Assembly: GCA_045430275.1 (NCBI GenBank) | Contig: JAILXU010000012.1 | Span: 1 to 64,000, forward strand | Length of the DNA stretch: 64,000 bases | DNA from: Oceanobacter sp045430275 | Lineage (GTDB): Bacteria; Pseudomonadota; Gammaproteobacteria; Pseudomonadales; Oceanobacteraceae | Direction: 5' to 3' | Shown: piece after piece, positions 56,286-64,000 of the stretch | Position numbering within the stretch: the stretch's first letter is position 1 | Layout: every line of letters begins with the position of its first letter | The notes under the pieces: generated by a model | What the model saw: the letters and a program-made list of their open reading frames with translations, nothing else | Databases searched by the model: none | What the model was told of the DNA's origin: nothing | Position numbers and translations under genes: made by a program

Positions 56286-57836
56286 ATGGAAACAACAGCA
56301 GATATGGAAGCCACCGCCGTCAACAATCATTTCAACCTGATCGACGAAGCCTGGATACCGGTTGCTGACGTGGGCCCGGTGAGTCTGAAAGAAGTGTTTA
56401 GCAACCCCGAGTTACGCGCACTGGGCGGCAACCCGGTACAGAAGATCGCTATTACCAAACTGTTGTTGGCGATTGCGCAAGCCGCAGCAACGCCCAAAGA
56501 TGACGATGAATGGCAGCAGCTTGGCTGGCAAGGCATGGCGGAGAAATGCCTGACTTATCTGGAACAGTGGCACGACCGGTTTTATCTGTGTGGCGAAAAG
56601 CCGTTTTTGCAGATGCCTGCCATTGCTGTAGCAAAAGTGAAAACTATGGGCGTGCTTTCACCTGAAGTTAGTACCGGCAACACCACGGTACTGACCCAAT
56701 TTCAGAAAGAGCAGGAATATGCCGATGCTGACAAAGCCATAACCATTGTGATGCAAATGGGGTTTGGTCTTAGCGGCAAGAAAGTTGATAACAAAGTTAT
56801 TTTGACGCCTGGTTACCAAGGAAAGTCGCCAAGTGGAAAATCTGGCTGCTCTCTTGTGTCTGCGGGTTCATTTGGTGGAGTTCTTCATTCATGTTGGTTA
56901 GGTCACTGCGTAGCCCACAGTCTCTGGCTGAATCTGTTTACCGCAGAAGATATTGCCGATCTGGTGATGTATCCAGCCCTGGGGACAGCGCCTTGGGAGC
57001 AGATGCCAGCCGGTGAAGACGACGAGTTTGCCCGAGCATTAAAGGAAACCCTCATTGGCCGCTTGGTGCCGCTGGGTAAATTCTGTTTGCTAACCGAGAA
57101 CGGCATCCACTACAGCGATGGCATTGCTCACGCCGGGTATCTGGAGGGCAAGGCCGATCCGACCGCCTCGGTCGATTTCTCTCAGAAAAAGCCGAAAGCC
57201 CTGTGGGTCAACCCGGACAAACGCCCATGGCGAGAACTCACGTCCTTGCTGCAATTTATCGAAACCGGGAAAAGCAGCGGCTTTGATACCCCACAATTAC
57301 GCATCACCTTGAAGAGGGTGCGTGGTGGCTGTGATCATTTTGCACTTTGGTCGGGTGGTCTGCGTGTGAGTAGTAATGCGGGCGAGCAGTATGCCTCAGG
57401 CACTGATGATTATGTGCAATCCGAACTATGGCTCGACAGCGATATTCTGGGCAGCCTGTTTCTAGAACACTTGAAACACGAGATGACCCAACTGGATAGT
57501 ATTCAGAAACTCCTGTGGGGGTCGGTGATTCGCTACTTCCGTCTGCTATCCGACATCGACAAATCTGGCTCAGGTAAAGCCCAGCCCTTTGTGAGCAAGC
57601 AGGCTGATAAGGCCACTCAGCTGTTCTGGCAACTGGCCGAGCGTCAGTCCCAGAACCTGATTGATGCCTGCGAAGCGATCCCGGAAGCGGTGGAACAACG
57701 CCTGCAACTGCGTCGCACTTTTGCTGATTATGCTCGCCAGACCTACGACCAGCTGTGCCCAAACAACAGTGCCCGGCAGATGGATGCCTGGGCACAGACC
57801 CGTCCCAATTTTTCCAAATACCTGAAAGCCGAATAA
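56286..57836 (+). CDS. cse1: Cascade large subunit Cse1 (Cas8e)
   Basis: 516 residues from ATG at 56286, which has GGAG at good spacing; an ATG at 56262 in the same frame is alternative. The N-terminal FNLIDEAWIPV block is the family signature. The subunit recognises the PAM and recruits Cas3. It lies 41 bp after cas3 and 12 bp before cse2. Confidence 0.92.
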   Translation: METTADMEATAVNNHFNLIDEAWIPVADVGPVSLKEVFSNPELRALGGNPVQKIAITKLLLAIAQAAATPKDDDEWQQLGWQGMAEKCLTYLEQWHDRFYLCGEKPFLQMPAIAVAKVKTMGVLSPEVSTGNTTVLTQFQKEQEYADADKAITIVMQMGFGLSGKKVDNKVILTPGYQGKSPSGKSGCSLVSAGSFGGVLHSCWLGHCVAHSLWLNLFTAEDIADLVMYPALGTAPWEQMPAGEDDEFARALKETLIGRLVPLGKFCLLTENGIHYSDGIAHAGYLEGKADPTASVDFSQKKPKALWVNPDKRPWRELTSLLQFIETGKSSGFDTPQLRITLKRVRGGCDHFALWSGGLRVSSNAGEQYASGTDDYVQSELWLDSDILGSLFLEHLKHEMTQLDSIQKLLWGSVIRYFRLLSDIDKSGSGKAQPFVSKQADKATQLFWQLAERQSQNLIDACEAIPEAVEQRLQLRRTFADYARQTYDQLCPNNSARQMDAWAQTRPNFSKYLKAE

Positions 57837-57848
57837 GGAGATAACGCC

Positions 57849-58427
57849 ATGGAATCCGTTCATTCGGAAACAGCAACATCAAGCCGGAAATCCAGCCGGG
57901 GCGACCACTTTGTTGGCTACGTGCTGGATCGCATTCACAAAGACAACGGCTTTGCTGCACGCCTGCGCCGTGCCGATAACCCGGCGACGGAATATCAGAG
58001 CTGGGAGCTGTTGGCCGGGTTTGGCGCTGACCTTGAAAAAGACTGGGTACGTTTGCCTTACTGCACAGTAGGGGCAGCGTTAGCCAAAGCCAAACCGGAT
58101 ACTGACGGCAAACTTGCTTTGGGGGCGGCCATTGCTGCCTGCTATGACACAGAAAAGGAGAAAGGCTCTCAATCTGATCAGGCCAAAGCCAAACTGCGTC
58201 GCTTGCTAGCTTGCACGACAACTGCCGAAGCTTGCCAGATTTTGCGCCCCTTACTGACACTGATTGCCAGCCGTGGTGTACGACTGGACTTCAGCCAGTT
58301 GCTGAACGACCTGCTGTGGTTTTCTGGTGACAACTGCGAACGGATACGCGCCCGCTGGGCACAAAGCTTTTATCACCGAATAACAGATGATGAGGCACAC
58401 ACTGCCGCAGGAGCCAGCCATGACTGA
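57849..58427 (+). CDS. cse2: Cascade small subunit Cse2 (CasB)
   Basis: 192 residues, helical, with the FVGYVLDRIHKDNGFAARLRR start and DNCERIRARWAQSFY end typical of CasB. Two copies line the non-target strand in Cascade. AAGGAG is 8 nt before the ATG. The end overlaps the start of cas6e by 8 bp. Confidence 0.9.
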   Translation: MESVHSETATSSRKSSRGDHFVGYVLDRIHKDNGFAARLRRADNPATEYQSWELLAGFGADLEKDWVRLPYCTVGAALAKAKPDTDGKLALGAAIAACYDTEKEKGSQSDQAKAKLRRLLACTTTAEACQILRPLLTLIASRGVRLDFSQLLNDLLWFSGDNCERIRARWAQSFYHRITDDEAHTAAGASHD

Positions 58428-59082
58428 GTTATACATCAGTGCCCTGCATCTGGATCGTAAGGCAGTAAAAGCACTGAAAATCACCGACCCGTATTCCTTG
58501 CACCGAGTGGTGTACAGCTTGTTTCCAGATGTGCGCAGCGAGCGAGAAAAACACAGTCATATCCAAAGCGGTATTGTTTACGCCGACCAGGGCGGAAGTT
58601 TTGAGGGCTATGAGCCTGTACGCAAAGTGCTGATAATTTCCGACCGTGCGCCTGCAAACAGCATTGAAGGGCAGTACGGCCAGGTGATTTGCAAACCACT
58701 GCCAGAAGAATTTCTGAACCACAACTGCTATCAGTTCAAGGTACAGGTCAACCCGGTTCGTAAAGACAAACAAACCGGCAAGCGCATGGCGATTAAAGGC
58801 CGCGAAGCAACCCGTCAGTGGTTTATGGATCGTGCTCCACGTAGCTGGGGGTTCAACGTTGATGCGGGCCATCTGCAGGTTGACGCCATTGACGTACTGC
58901 AATTTCACAAACAAAAAGATGGCCCTCAAATCACTATTGGCAAGGCACATTTGCAAGGTGTGCTGACCGTCACTCATCGAGAACAATTTCAACAGAGTTT
59001 TAAAAATGGCATTGGTAAAGGGCGGGCCTTTGGCTGCGGCCTGCTGCAAATTGTCCCAATGCTCGATAACCCATTCGCCTGA
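58420..59082 (+). CDS. cas6e: CRISPR RNA endonuclease Cas6e (CasE)
   Basis: 220 residues starting MTELYISALHLDRKAVKAL, with the RAMP-type G-rich end GIGKGRAFGCGLLQIVP and the early DPYSLHRVVYSLFP His-containing block that carries the cleavage site. It cuts the repeat RNA below its hairpin, giving an 8-nt handle. AGGAG precedes the ATG. It sits between cse2 and cas7e, not after cas5e as in E. coli. Confidence 0.92.
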   Translation: MTELYISALHLDRKAVKALKITDPYSLHRVVYSLFPDVRSEREKHSHIQSGIVYADQGGSFEGYEPVRKVLIISDRAPANSIEGQYGQVICKPLPEEFLNHNCYQFKVQVNPVRKDKQTGKRMAIKGREATRQWFMDRAPRSWGFNVDAGHLQVDAIDVLQFHKQKDGPQITIGKAHLQGVLTVTHREQFQQSFKNGIGKGRAFGCGLLQIVPMLDNPFA

Positions 59083-59120
59083 TTTCGCTTTCACGCATTC
59101 GTTATTTCAAGGATAAGAAC

Positions 59121-60170
59121 ATGACTAACAATTTCAAAAACACCCGTATCGAATTCCATATCCTGCAATCTTTCCCGGTGACCTGCCTGAACCGTGACGA
59201 CGTTGGCGCACCGAAATCTGCCATGATCGGTGGCGTGCCACGGGCACGGGTATCATCCCAATGCTGGAAGCGGCAGGTGCGTCTGGCGATGCCAGACTTC
59301 GATATCAAACTGGGCATTCGCAGCAAAAAAATTGCCGAGCTGCTGACAAAAGAATGCCTGGCATTGGGGGCCAGCGAGGAGCAGGCACAAGAATGCGGCA
59401 CCACCATGACAGGCTTCTTTGCTGACGATACCCTGTTGTTTTTGAGTGAGACCGAAGCCAGAGCTTTTGCCGCCTATGCCCAGGAAAAAGAGTTCCAGCC
59501 CAAAAGCCTGAAAGACAAGGAACTCACCAAGGTTGCTAAAAAAGCGCTGAACCCAGCGGTTGATGCACTGGATATTGCCCTGTTTGGTCGTATGGTCGCC
59601 AAAGCACCGGATATGAATGTCGAAGCAGCGGCATCTTTCTCCCATGCAATTTCAACTCATAAAGTCAGCAATGAAATCGAATTCTTTACCGCCGTTGATG
59701 ATTACAAGGCTGATGATGAAAGTGGCTCTGCCCACATGGGCAGCCTGGAGTACAACTCTGCAACTTACTATCGCTACATCAGCCTCGATCTCGGCCAGTT
59801 ACAGCAAACTCTGGGCGACGATGCAGACCTCAAACCTGCCATTGAAGCGTTTGTAAAAGCCTTGTACGTCGCCGTTCCAAACGCCCGCCAGACCACTCAG
59901 TCCGGGGCTTGTCCGTGGGAATATGCGCGTGTTCTGGTTCGTAAAGGCCAGCGATTACAAGCCTCGTTCGAGCAACCAGTGAAGGCTAAAGGGGAAGGTT
60001 TTCTGGCCCCAAGTAGTGAAGAGCTGAAAACATGGATTGATAAAAAAGAGAAATTAACCGGCTCGCTCTTCGGCAAGCTCGGCGACTACCAATGGGGTGA
60101 TAACCTCGACTACAGCATCGACAGCCTGATTGCCGACCTGCAATCCCACCTTTCATCACCTTCCAATTGA
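59121..60170 (+). CDS. cas7e: Cascade backbone subunit Cas7e (CasC)
   Basis: 349 residues beginning MTNNFKNTRIEFHILQSFPV; CLNRDDVGAPKSAMIGG and RARVSSQCWKRQ are the family blocks. Six copies coat the crRNA in Cascade. Close to the E. coli length. Confidence 0.94.
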   Translation: MTNNFKNTRIEFHILQSFPVTCLNRDDVGAPKSAMIGGVPRARVSSQCWKRQVRLAMPDFDIKLGIRSKKIAELLTKECLALGASEEQAQECGTTMTGFFADDTLLFLSETEARAFAAYAQEKEFQPKSLKDKELTKVAKKALNPAVDALDIALFGRMVAKAPDMNVEAAASFSHAISTHKVSNEIEFFTAVDDYKADDESGSAHMGSLEYNSATYYRYISLDLGQLQQTLGDDADLKPAIEAFVKALYVAVPNARQTTQSGACPWEYARVLVRKGQRLQASFEQPVKAKGEGFLAPSSEELKTWIDKKEKLTGSLFGKLGDYQWGDNLDYSIDSLIADLQSHLSSPSN

Positions 60171-60181
60171 GGGAAGTCGGG

Positions 60182-60898
60182 ATGAATGAATCAACAAAAA
60201 CTCTGCTGCTGTGGCTGGAAGGGCCACTGCAAGCCTGGGGACACGACTCTAAATTCGGGGTACGAGATACCCTGAATTTCCCGACCCGGTCTGGTGTGCT
60301 CGGACTGTTGTGCTGCGCACGTGGAGCGGGAGGCCCTGAAGTGGAATGGCTTGCACAAATGGCCACCATGAGCATGGAAGTACGGGCTTATGCCCGTACC
60401 GACAAAAATGGCGATTCGGTGCTGCGTGAACCGCCGTTGCAAGATTTCCATATGGTCGGCAGTGGCTATAACGATAAAGACCCTTGGGAAGCCTTGCTGA
60501 TTCCGAAAACGGCTGAGGGTAAAAAGGCTGTAGGTGGTGGCACCAAAATGACCTACCGCTATTACTTGCAAGACTCGGTTTTTGTGGTGGCCTTGCAGGT
60601 TCCCGAGGATCAAGCAGATGTATTAGCCGACGCCCTGCAAAACCCGATATGGGACTTGTATCTGGGACGTAAGAACTGCGTGCCCACCGAGCTGATATAT
60701 CAGGGGGTTTTCGACAGCACAGAATCCGCTTGGCAACAGGCTGAAACCATTGCCAGTGAGAAGAAAAGGGTGCTCAGCTATTCAGTACTGGATGGCGAAA
60801 CAGACGACGGCGAGGTGATCACCCTCAACGACGTGCCAGTGCAGTTTGGTCCGAACAAACGCTACCGCGACCGGCGGGTAACGCTGGTGGAGCACTGA
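60182..60898 (+). CDS. cas5e: Cascade subunit Cas5e (CasD)
   Basis: 238 residues starting MNESTKTLLLWLEGPLQAWG, with the GVRDTLNFPTRSGVLGLL RAMP signature. It caps the 5' handle of the crRNA in Cascade. The ATG at 60182 is preferred over an upstream TTG because it starts the conserved block. It lies 11 bp after cas7e and 2 bp before cas1. Confidence 0.92.
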   Translation: MNESTKTLLLWLEGPLQAWGHDSKFGVRDTLNFPTRSGVLGLLCCARGAGGPEVEWLAQMATMSMEVRAYARTDKNGDSVLREPPLQDFHMVGSGYNDKDPWEALLIPKTAEGKKAVGGGTKMTYRYYLQDSVFVVALQVPEDQADVLADALQNPIWDLYLGRKNCVPTELIYQGVFDSTESAWQQAETIASEKKRVLSYSVLDGETDDGEVITLNDVPVQFGPNKRYRDRRVTLVEH

Positions 60899-60900
60899 TC

Positions 60901-61776
60901 ATGGCCAAGGGAGAGCGGTTATTCGTTAAAGTGACTCGCGAGTCACTGCCGAGAATCAAAGACAAATACCCATTTTTGTATCTGGAGCGCGGGCGGTTGG
61001 AAATTGACGACAGCAGTGTCAAATGGATCGACTGTGATGCAAACGTGGTACCCATTCCGGTGGCCACCATCAACTGCCTGATGCTGGGGCCAGGTACTTC
61101 AGTTACCCATGAAGCCATTAAAACAGCGACTGCTGCTAACTGTTCGGTGAGCTGGGTAGGGGAGGACAGCCTACTGTTTTATGCCGCCGGTTTTTTGCCA
61201 ACGACAAATACTCGCAATCTTAAACGCCAGATCAAATTGGCGGCAGATGATGAATCCTCCTTGCGCGTTGCACGGGCGTTTTATACCCGCCGTTTCCCGG
61301 ATGCGGATCTTGAGGGTCTCACCTTGCCGCAAATGATGGGGATGGAAGGCAATCGGGTTCGTGCGCTCTATGAACAAAAAGCCGAGCAATATGGCGTTGG
61401 CTGGAAAGGGCGCAAGTTCACACCCGGCAAGTTTGAACTCAGTGATCTCACAAATCAGGTTCTTACCGCCACCAATGCGGCACTGTATGGGATTTTGTGT
61501 TCAGCGGTGCATGCTATGGGCTACTCCCCTCACATCGGATTTATTCACTCAGGCAGCCCATTACCGTTTATTTACGACCTGGCGGATTTGTACAAAGAAC
61601 CGTTATGCATTGATCTGGCATTTTTTCTTAGCCGGGAAATGGCTGGGCGCTATGACAAACACAAGGTTTCAAACGAATTTCGCAAACGGGTGATTCAGAT
61701 GAACCTGCTGGATCAGGTGAGCAAAGACATCAACCTGCTGATGGAGGTGAGCCATGCTCGTCGTACTCGCCAATGA
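60901..61776 (+). CDS. cas1: CRISPR integrase Cas1 (type I-E)
   Basis: 291 residues. The three metal-binding residues lie in GMEGNRVR (Glu), HIGFIHSG (His) and FIYDLADLYK (Asp). Together with Cas2 it inserts new spacers at the leader end of the array. It overlaps cas2 by 23 bp. Confidence 0.95.
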   Translation: MAKGERLFVKVTRESLPRIKDKYPFLYLERGRLEIDDSSVKWIDCDANVVPIPVATINCLMLGPGTSVTHEAIKTATAANCSVSWVGEDSLLFYAAGFLPTTNTRNLKRQIKLAADDESSLRVARAFYTRRFPDADLEGLTLPQMMGMEGNRVRALYEQKAEQYGVGWKGRKFTPGKFELSDLTNQVLTATNAALYGILCSAVHAMGYSPHIGFIHSGSPLPFIYDLADLYKEPLCIDLAFFLSREMAGRYDKHKVSNEFRKRVIQMNLLDQVSKDINLLMEVSHARRTRQ

Positions 61777-62044
61777 CTTGCCCCCAGCGGTACGTGGCCG
61801 GATGAAACTCTGGTTTGTGGAACCAAGGCCGAATGTGTTCGTATCCGGGGTAAAAGACTCGGTGGCACAAACCGTTGTGGACTACCTGATGGAATTTTGT
61901 CCGGTAAACTCAGGGTTGATGTTGTTTCGCAGTATTCCTCAACCGCCGGGTTATGAGATCCGTTACAAAGGTCAGCCACGCAAGCCAGTAACCCAAATCA
62001 GCGGTCTGCAGTTAATTATTGAAGCAATGGCAAATAACGACTGA
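61754..62044 (+). CDS. cas2: CRISPR adaptation protein Cas2 (type I-E)
   Basis: 96 residues starting MLVVLANDLPPAVRGRMKLW, the I-E Cas2 (CasCys) form, which dimerises between two Cas1 dimers to measure and integrate prespacers. It ends 57 bp before the first repeat. Confidence 0.95.
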   Translation: MLVVLANDLPPAVRGRMKLWFVEPRPNVFVSGVKDSVAQTVVDYLMEFCPVNSGLMLFRSIPQPPGYEIRYKGQPRKPVTQISGLQLIIEAMANND

Positions 62045-62101
62045 GTAAGGTTCTTTAACAGCTCGATGACAACCTGGCCAACTACTGGTTAAATGTTCAG
62101 G
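62045..62101 (+). promoter_or_regulatory. CRISPR leader
   Basis: 57 bp between cas2 and the first repeat. Its location at the end with perfect repeats, opposite the degenerate terminal repeat, marks it as the leader where Cas1-Cas2 inserts new spacers. It contains TTCTTTAACA and CTGGTTAAATG; no IHF site or promoter was confirmed. Confidence 0.7.
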
Positions 62102-63839
62102 GTCTTCCCCACACCCGTGGGGGTGTTTCTGCGATTTCCACGGGCATTAGGCTGCACCCTCCGTCTTCCCCACACCCGTGGGGGTGTTTCCGCAGCAAGT
62201 GCTGCTCGGTGCGATGAATTTGAGTCTTCCCCACACCCGTGGGGGTGTTTCTTTTTTAGAAGTCATCGGAAGGGCGTCAACTACGGTCTTCCCCACACCC
62301 GTGGGGGTGTTTCCAGGTGCAAACCCACCCATGCGCGACAATAGGCGTCTTCCCCACACCCGTGGGGGTGTTTCTACTTGGATGGTCTACTGTCGGAGCG
62401 GTCGAAGGTCTTCCCCACACCCGTGGGGGTGTTTCCACTTGCTGACCACTGCGCCAGCGTGAGCAAGGGTCTTCCCCACACCCGTGGGGGTGTTTCCAGA
62501 ATGGGACGGCGAAGGTATGCCGCCGATTGGTCTTCCCCACACCCGTGGGGGTGTTTCCAGGGGTTTACGATGCCGCAAACGGTAGAAATTGTCTTCCCCA
62601 CACCCGTGGGGGTGTTTCCATCACCCGTACTGGACACATACACCCAGCCCGGTCTTCCCCACACCCGTGGGGGTGTTTCTCTATCTCGAAAGCAACCAGA
62701 CCGACAAAATCGGTCTTCCCCACACCCGTGGGGGTGTTTCCGAGCAACTGTCTCGCCCGTGGTCTGGATTCAAGGTCTTCCCCACACCCGTGGGGGTGTT
62801 TCCACTCCACCAGCAGCGTTTACGATGTCACTGACGTCTTCCCCACACCCGTGGGGGTGTTTCCGTAGCGCCTGAGTTGTTGCTAATCTTGCCCAGGTCT
62901 TCCCCACACCCGTGGGGGTGTTTCCCATATACGCAGAAACTGGAGAAAGGAGCGCTCGTCTTCCCCACACCCGTGGGGGTGTTTCCAATGCGACCCGTTT
63001 CATCTTCGTAAGCGCATGGTCTTCCCCACACCCGTGGGGGTGTTTCTGCAACTGGCGAAAACTTGCCACAAGGGGAAAAGTCTTCCCCACACCCGTGGGG
63101 GTGTTTCTGAAGTAGGGTGCATGCTCGTAGTTATACGGCCGTCTTCCCCACACCCGTGGGGGTGTTTCTGTGTTTGATGTGCAGAGTGAGCGGGTGTCAG
63201 AGTCTTCCCCACACCCGTGGGGGTGTTTCTGATTCTCTTGAGTGGGAGGGGACTACCGCATTGTCTTCCCCACACCCGTGGGGGTGTTTCTATACGTCAA
63301 ATCATCAAAAGATGGGTGTGTTTGTCTTCCCCACACCCGTGGGGGTGTTTCCATATCTGAAAAAGAAGTCAAATCATCATTGCGGTCTTCCCCACACCCG
63401 TGGGGGTGTTTCCATCACACCGGTTCCGGGGCTTGGGTATCCGCTGTCTTCCCCACACCCGTGGGGGTGTTTCTCCAGATCTCGCGCCAAGTTGTACTTC
63501 TGCGCAGTCTTCCCCACACCCGTGGGGGTGTTTCTGGATGCCACAAACGACCACCCCACCGACCTTGGTCTTCCCCACACCCGTGGGGGTGTTTCCTATT
63601 CGGTCAAATTCTGATTCTGGTGTGCCTAGTCTTCCCCACACCCGTGGGGGTGTTTCTGAAAAAAGAAGACATTAAGGCGCTGGCTCTGGGTCTTCCCCAC
63701 ACCCGTGGGGGTGTTTCTTCCCTCTCTGATCTGCTTAAACCGCAAAGCCGGTCTTCCCCACACCCGTGGGGGTGTTTCTGTCGGTGCCCAGGCATCTGGT
63801 GGAATTGCGCTGTCTTCCCCACACCCGCGGGGGTGTTTT
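62102..63839 (+). CRISPR. Type I-E CRISPR array, 29 repeats and 28 spacers
   Basis: Repeats begin GTCTTCCCCACACCC and end GTGGGGGTGTTTC, 28 bp in total. The first 28 are identical. The last (63812) differs at position 17 (T to C) and 28 (C to T) and marks the leader-distal end. The period is 61 bp except after the third and eleventh repeats, where it is 62. A CCCCAC/GTGGGG stem with loop ACCC would be the Cas6e site, leaving GUGUUUC plus one variable base as the handle. That base, just after the repeat, is C in 14 and T in 14 of the 28 junctions, never A or G. No duplicated spacer was seen. Confidence 0.99.
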
Positions 63840-63949
63840 TTCTTTACGACAACCCATGACCCCTGTCGGCATCCTTGAATTCCGCCCCTGACGCCCAAAT
63901 ACTGGAGAGATTGCGATTTCTCCGTTTTCACTCCGTCAGGACGAGTTCT

Positions 63950-64000
63950 ATGTCTAATCCGCTGCTTGAATCCCACCGTTTGCCGCCGTTTTCTTCCATT
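63950..64000 (+). CDS. prlC: Oligopeptidase A, first codons (cut by window edge)
   Basis: 17 codons, MSNPLLESHRLPPFSSI, match the start of PrlC, a cytoplasmic M3 zinc oligopeptidase that degrades signal peptides and other short peptides. AGGACGAG precedes the ATG. The 110 bp between the last repeat and this gene hold no gene and presumably its promoter. The call rests on a short N-terminal stretch and on neighbourhood, so it is moderate. Confidence 0.7.
   Translation, partial: MSNPLLESHRLPPFSSI

Noticed and set aside
62093..63976. Several overlapping open frames rich in HTRGGVS or PTPVGVF
   Set aside because: These are translations of the CRISPR repeats and spacers in various frames, not proteins.

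Overview
The window is chromosomal DNA of a gammaproteobacterium. The order tRNA-Trp–secE–nusG–rplKAJL–rpoBC–rpsLG–fusA–tuf, the proteobacterial FadH, DapC, ComM/YifB, YicC and PrlC proteins, and Fur-like and Zur-like operators all fit an Oceanospirillales- or Pseudomonadales-type marine bacterium. The species cannot be named from the sequence alone. The window has no rRNA, no insertion sequence and no phage module.

Layout. Positions 1-15300 (minus strand) hold the ribosomal-protein/RNA-polymerase supercluster, read from tRNA-Trp down to a tuf gene cut by the left edge. It has an attenuator hairpin between rplL and rpoB and a strong terminator between rpoC and rpsL. A second, divergent EF-G gene follows at 15661-17748. 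Positions 17850-30630 form a metal-homeostasis region. One part is an iron-type unit around a good Fur box at 20067-20085: a di-heme peroxidase reads left, and an imelysin, a DUF1111 di-heme protein, a DUF1513 protein, a second imelysin and a porin read right. The other part is a zinc-type unit reading left from two tandem Zur-like palindromes at 30595-30629: a His/Glu-rich AztD-like lipoprotein and a ZnuD-like TonB receptor.

Positions 30700-46700 carry housekeeping and accessory genes: a DUF3127 SSB-like protein, a secreted collagen-like protein with about 36 Gly-X-Y triplets, SufE/CsdE, DapC, an orphan ABC binding protein, a TetR/CynX-type efflux pair sharing a palindrome, a TetR-controlled dienoyl-CoA isomerase/FadH pair, a subtilase lipoprotein and ComM. 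Positions 46850-53200 hold a DUF1016 (YhcG) nuclease gene split by one in-frame TGA, yicC, rph, a small cytochrome c, an SpmA/B-like membrane protein, a cyclic-nucleotide-binding protein, a gamma-carbonic anhydrase and a small membrane protein.

Positions 53635-63839 are a complete type I-E CRISPR-Cas locus: cas3, cse1, cse2, cas6e, cas7e, cas5e, cas1, cas2, a 57-bp leader and an array of 29 repeats and 28 spacers. The cas6e gene lies before cas7e, unlike in E. coli. Position 29 of the repeat unit is C or T in all 28 spacer junctions (14 each), which suggests a PAM-derived base. The locus sits between the gamma-carbonic anhydrase side and prlC, whose first codons end the window. No wholly unknown multi-gene system stands out. 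The best leads are the Fur/Zur metal region and the features of the CRISPR locus.
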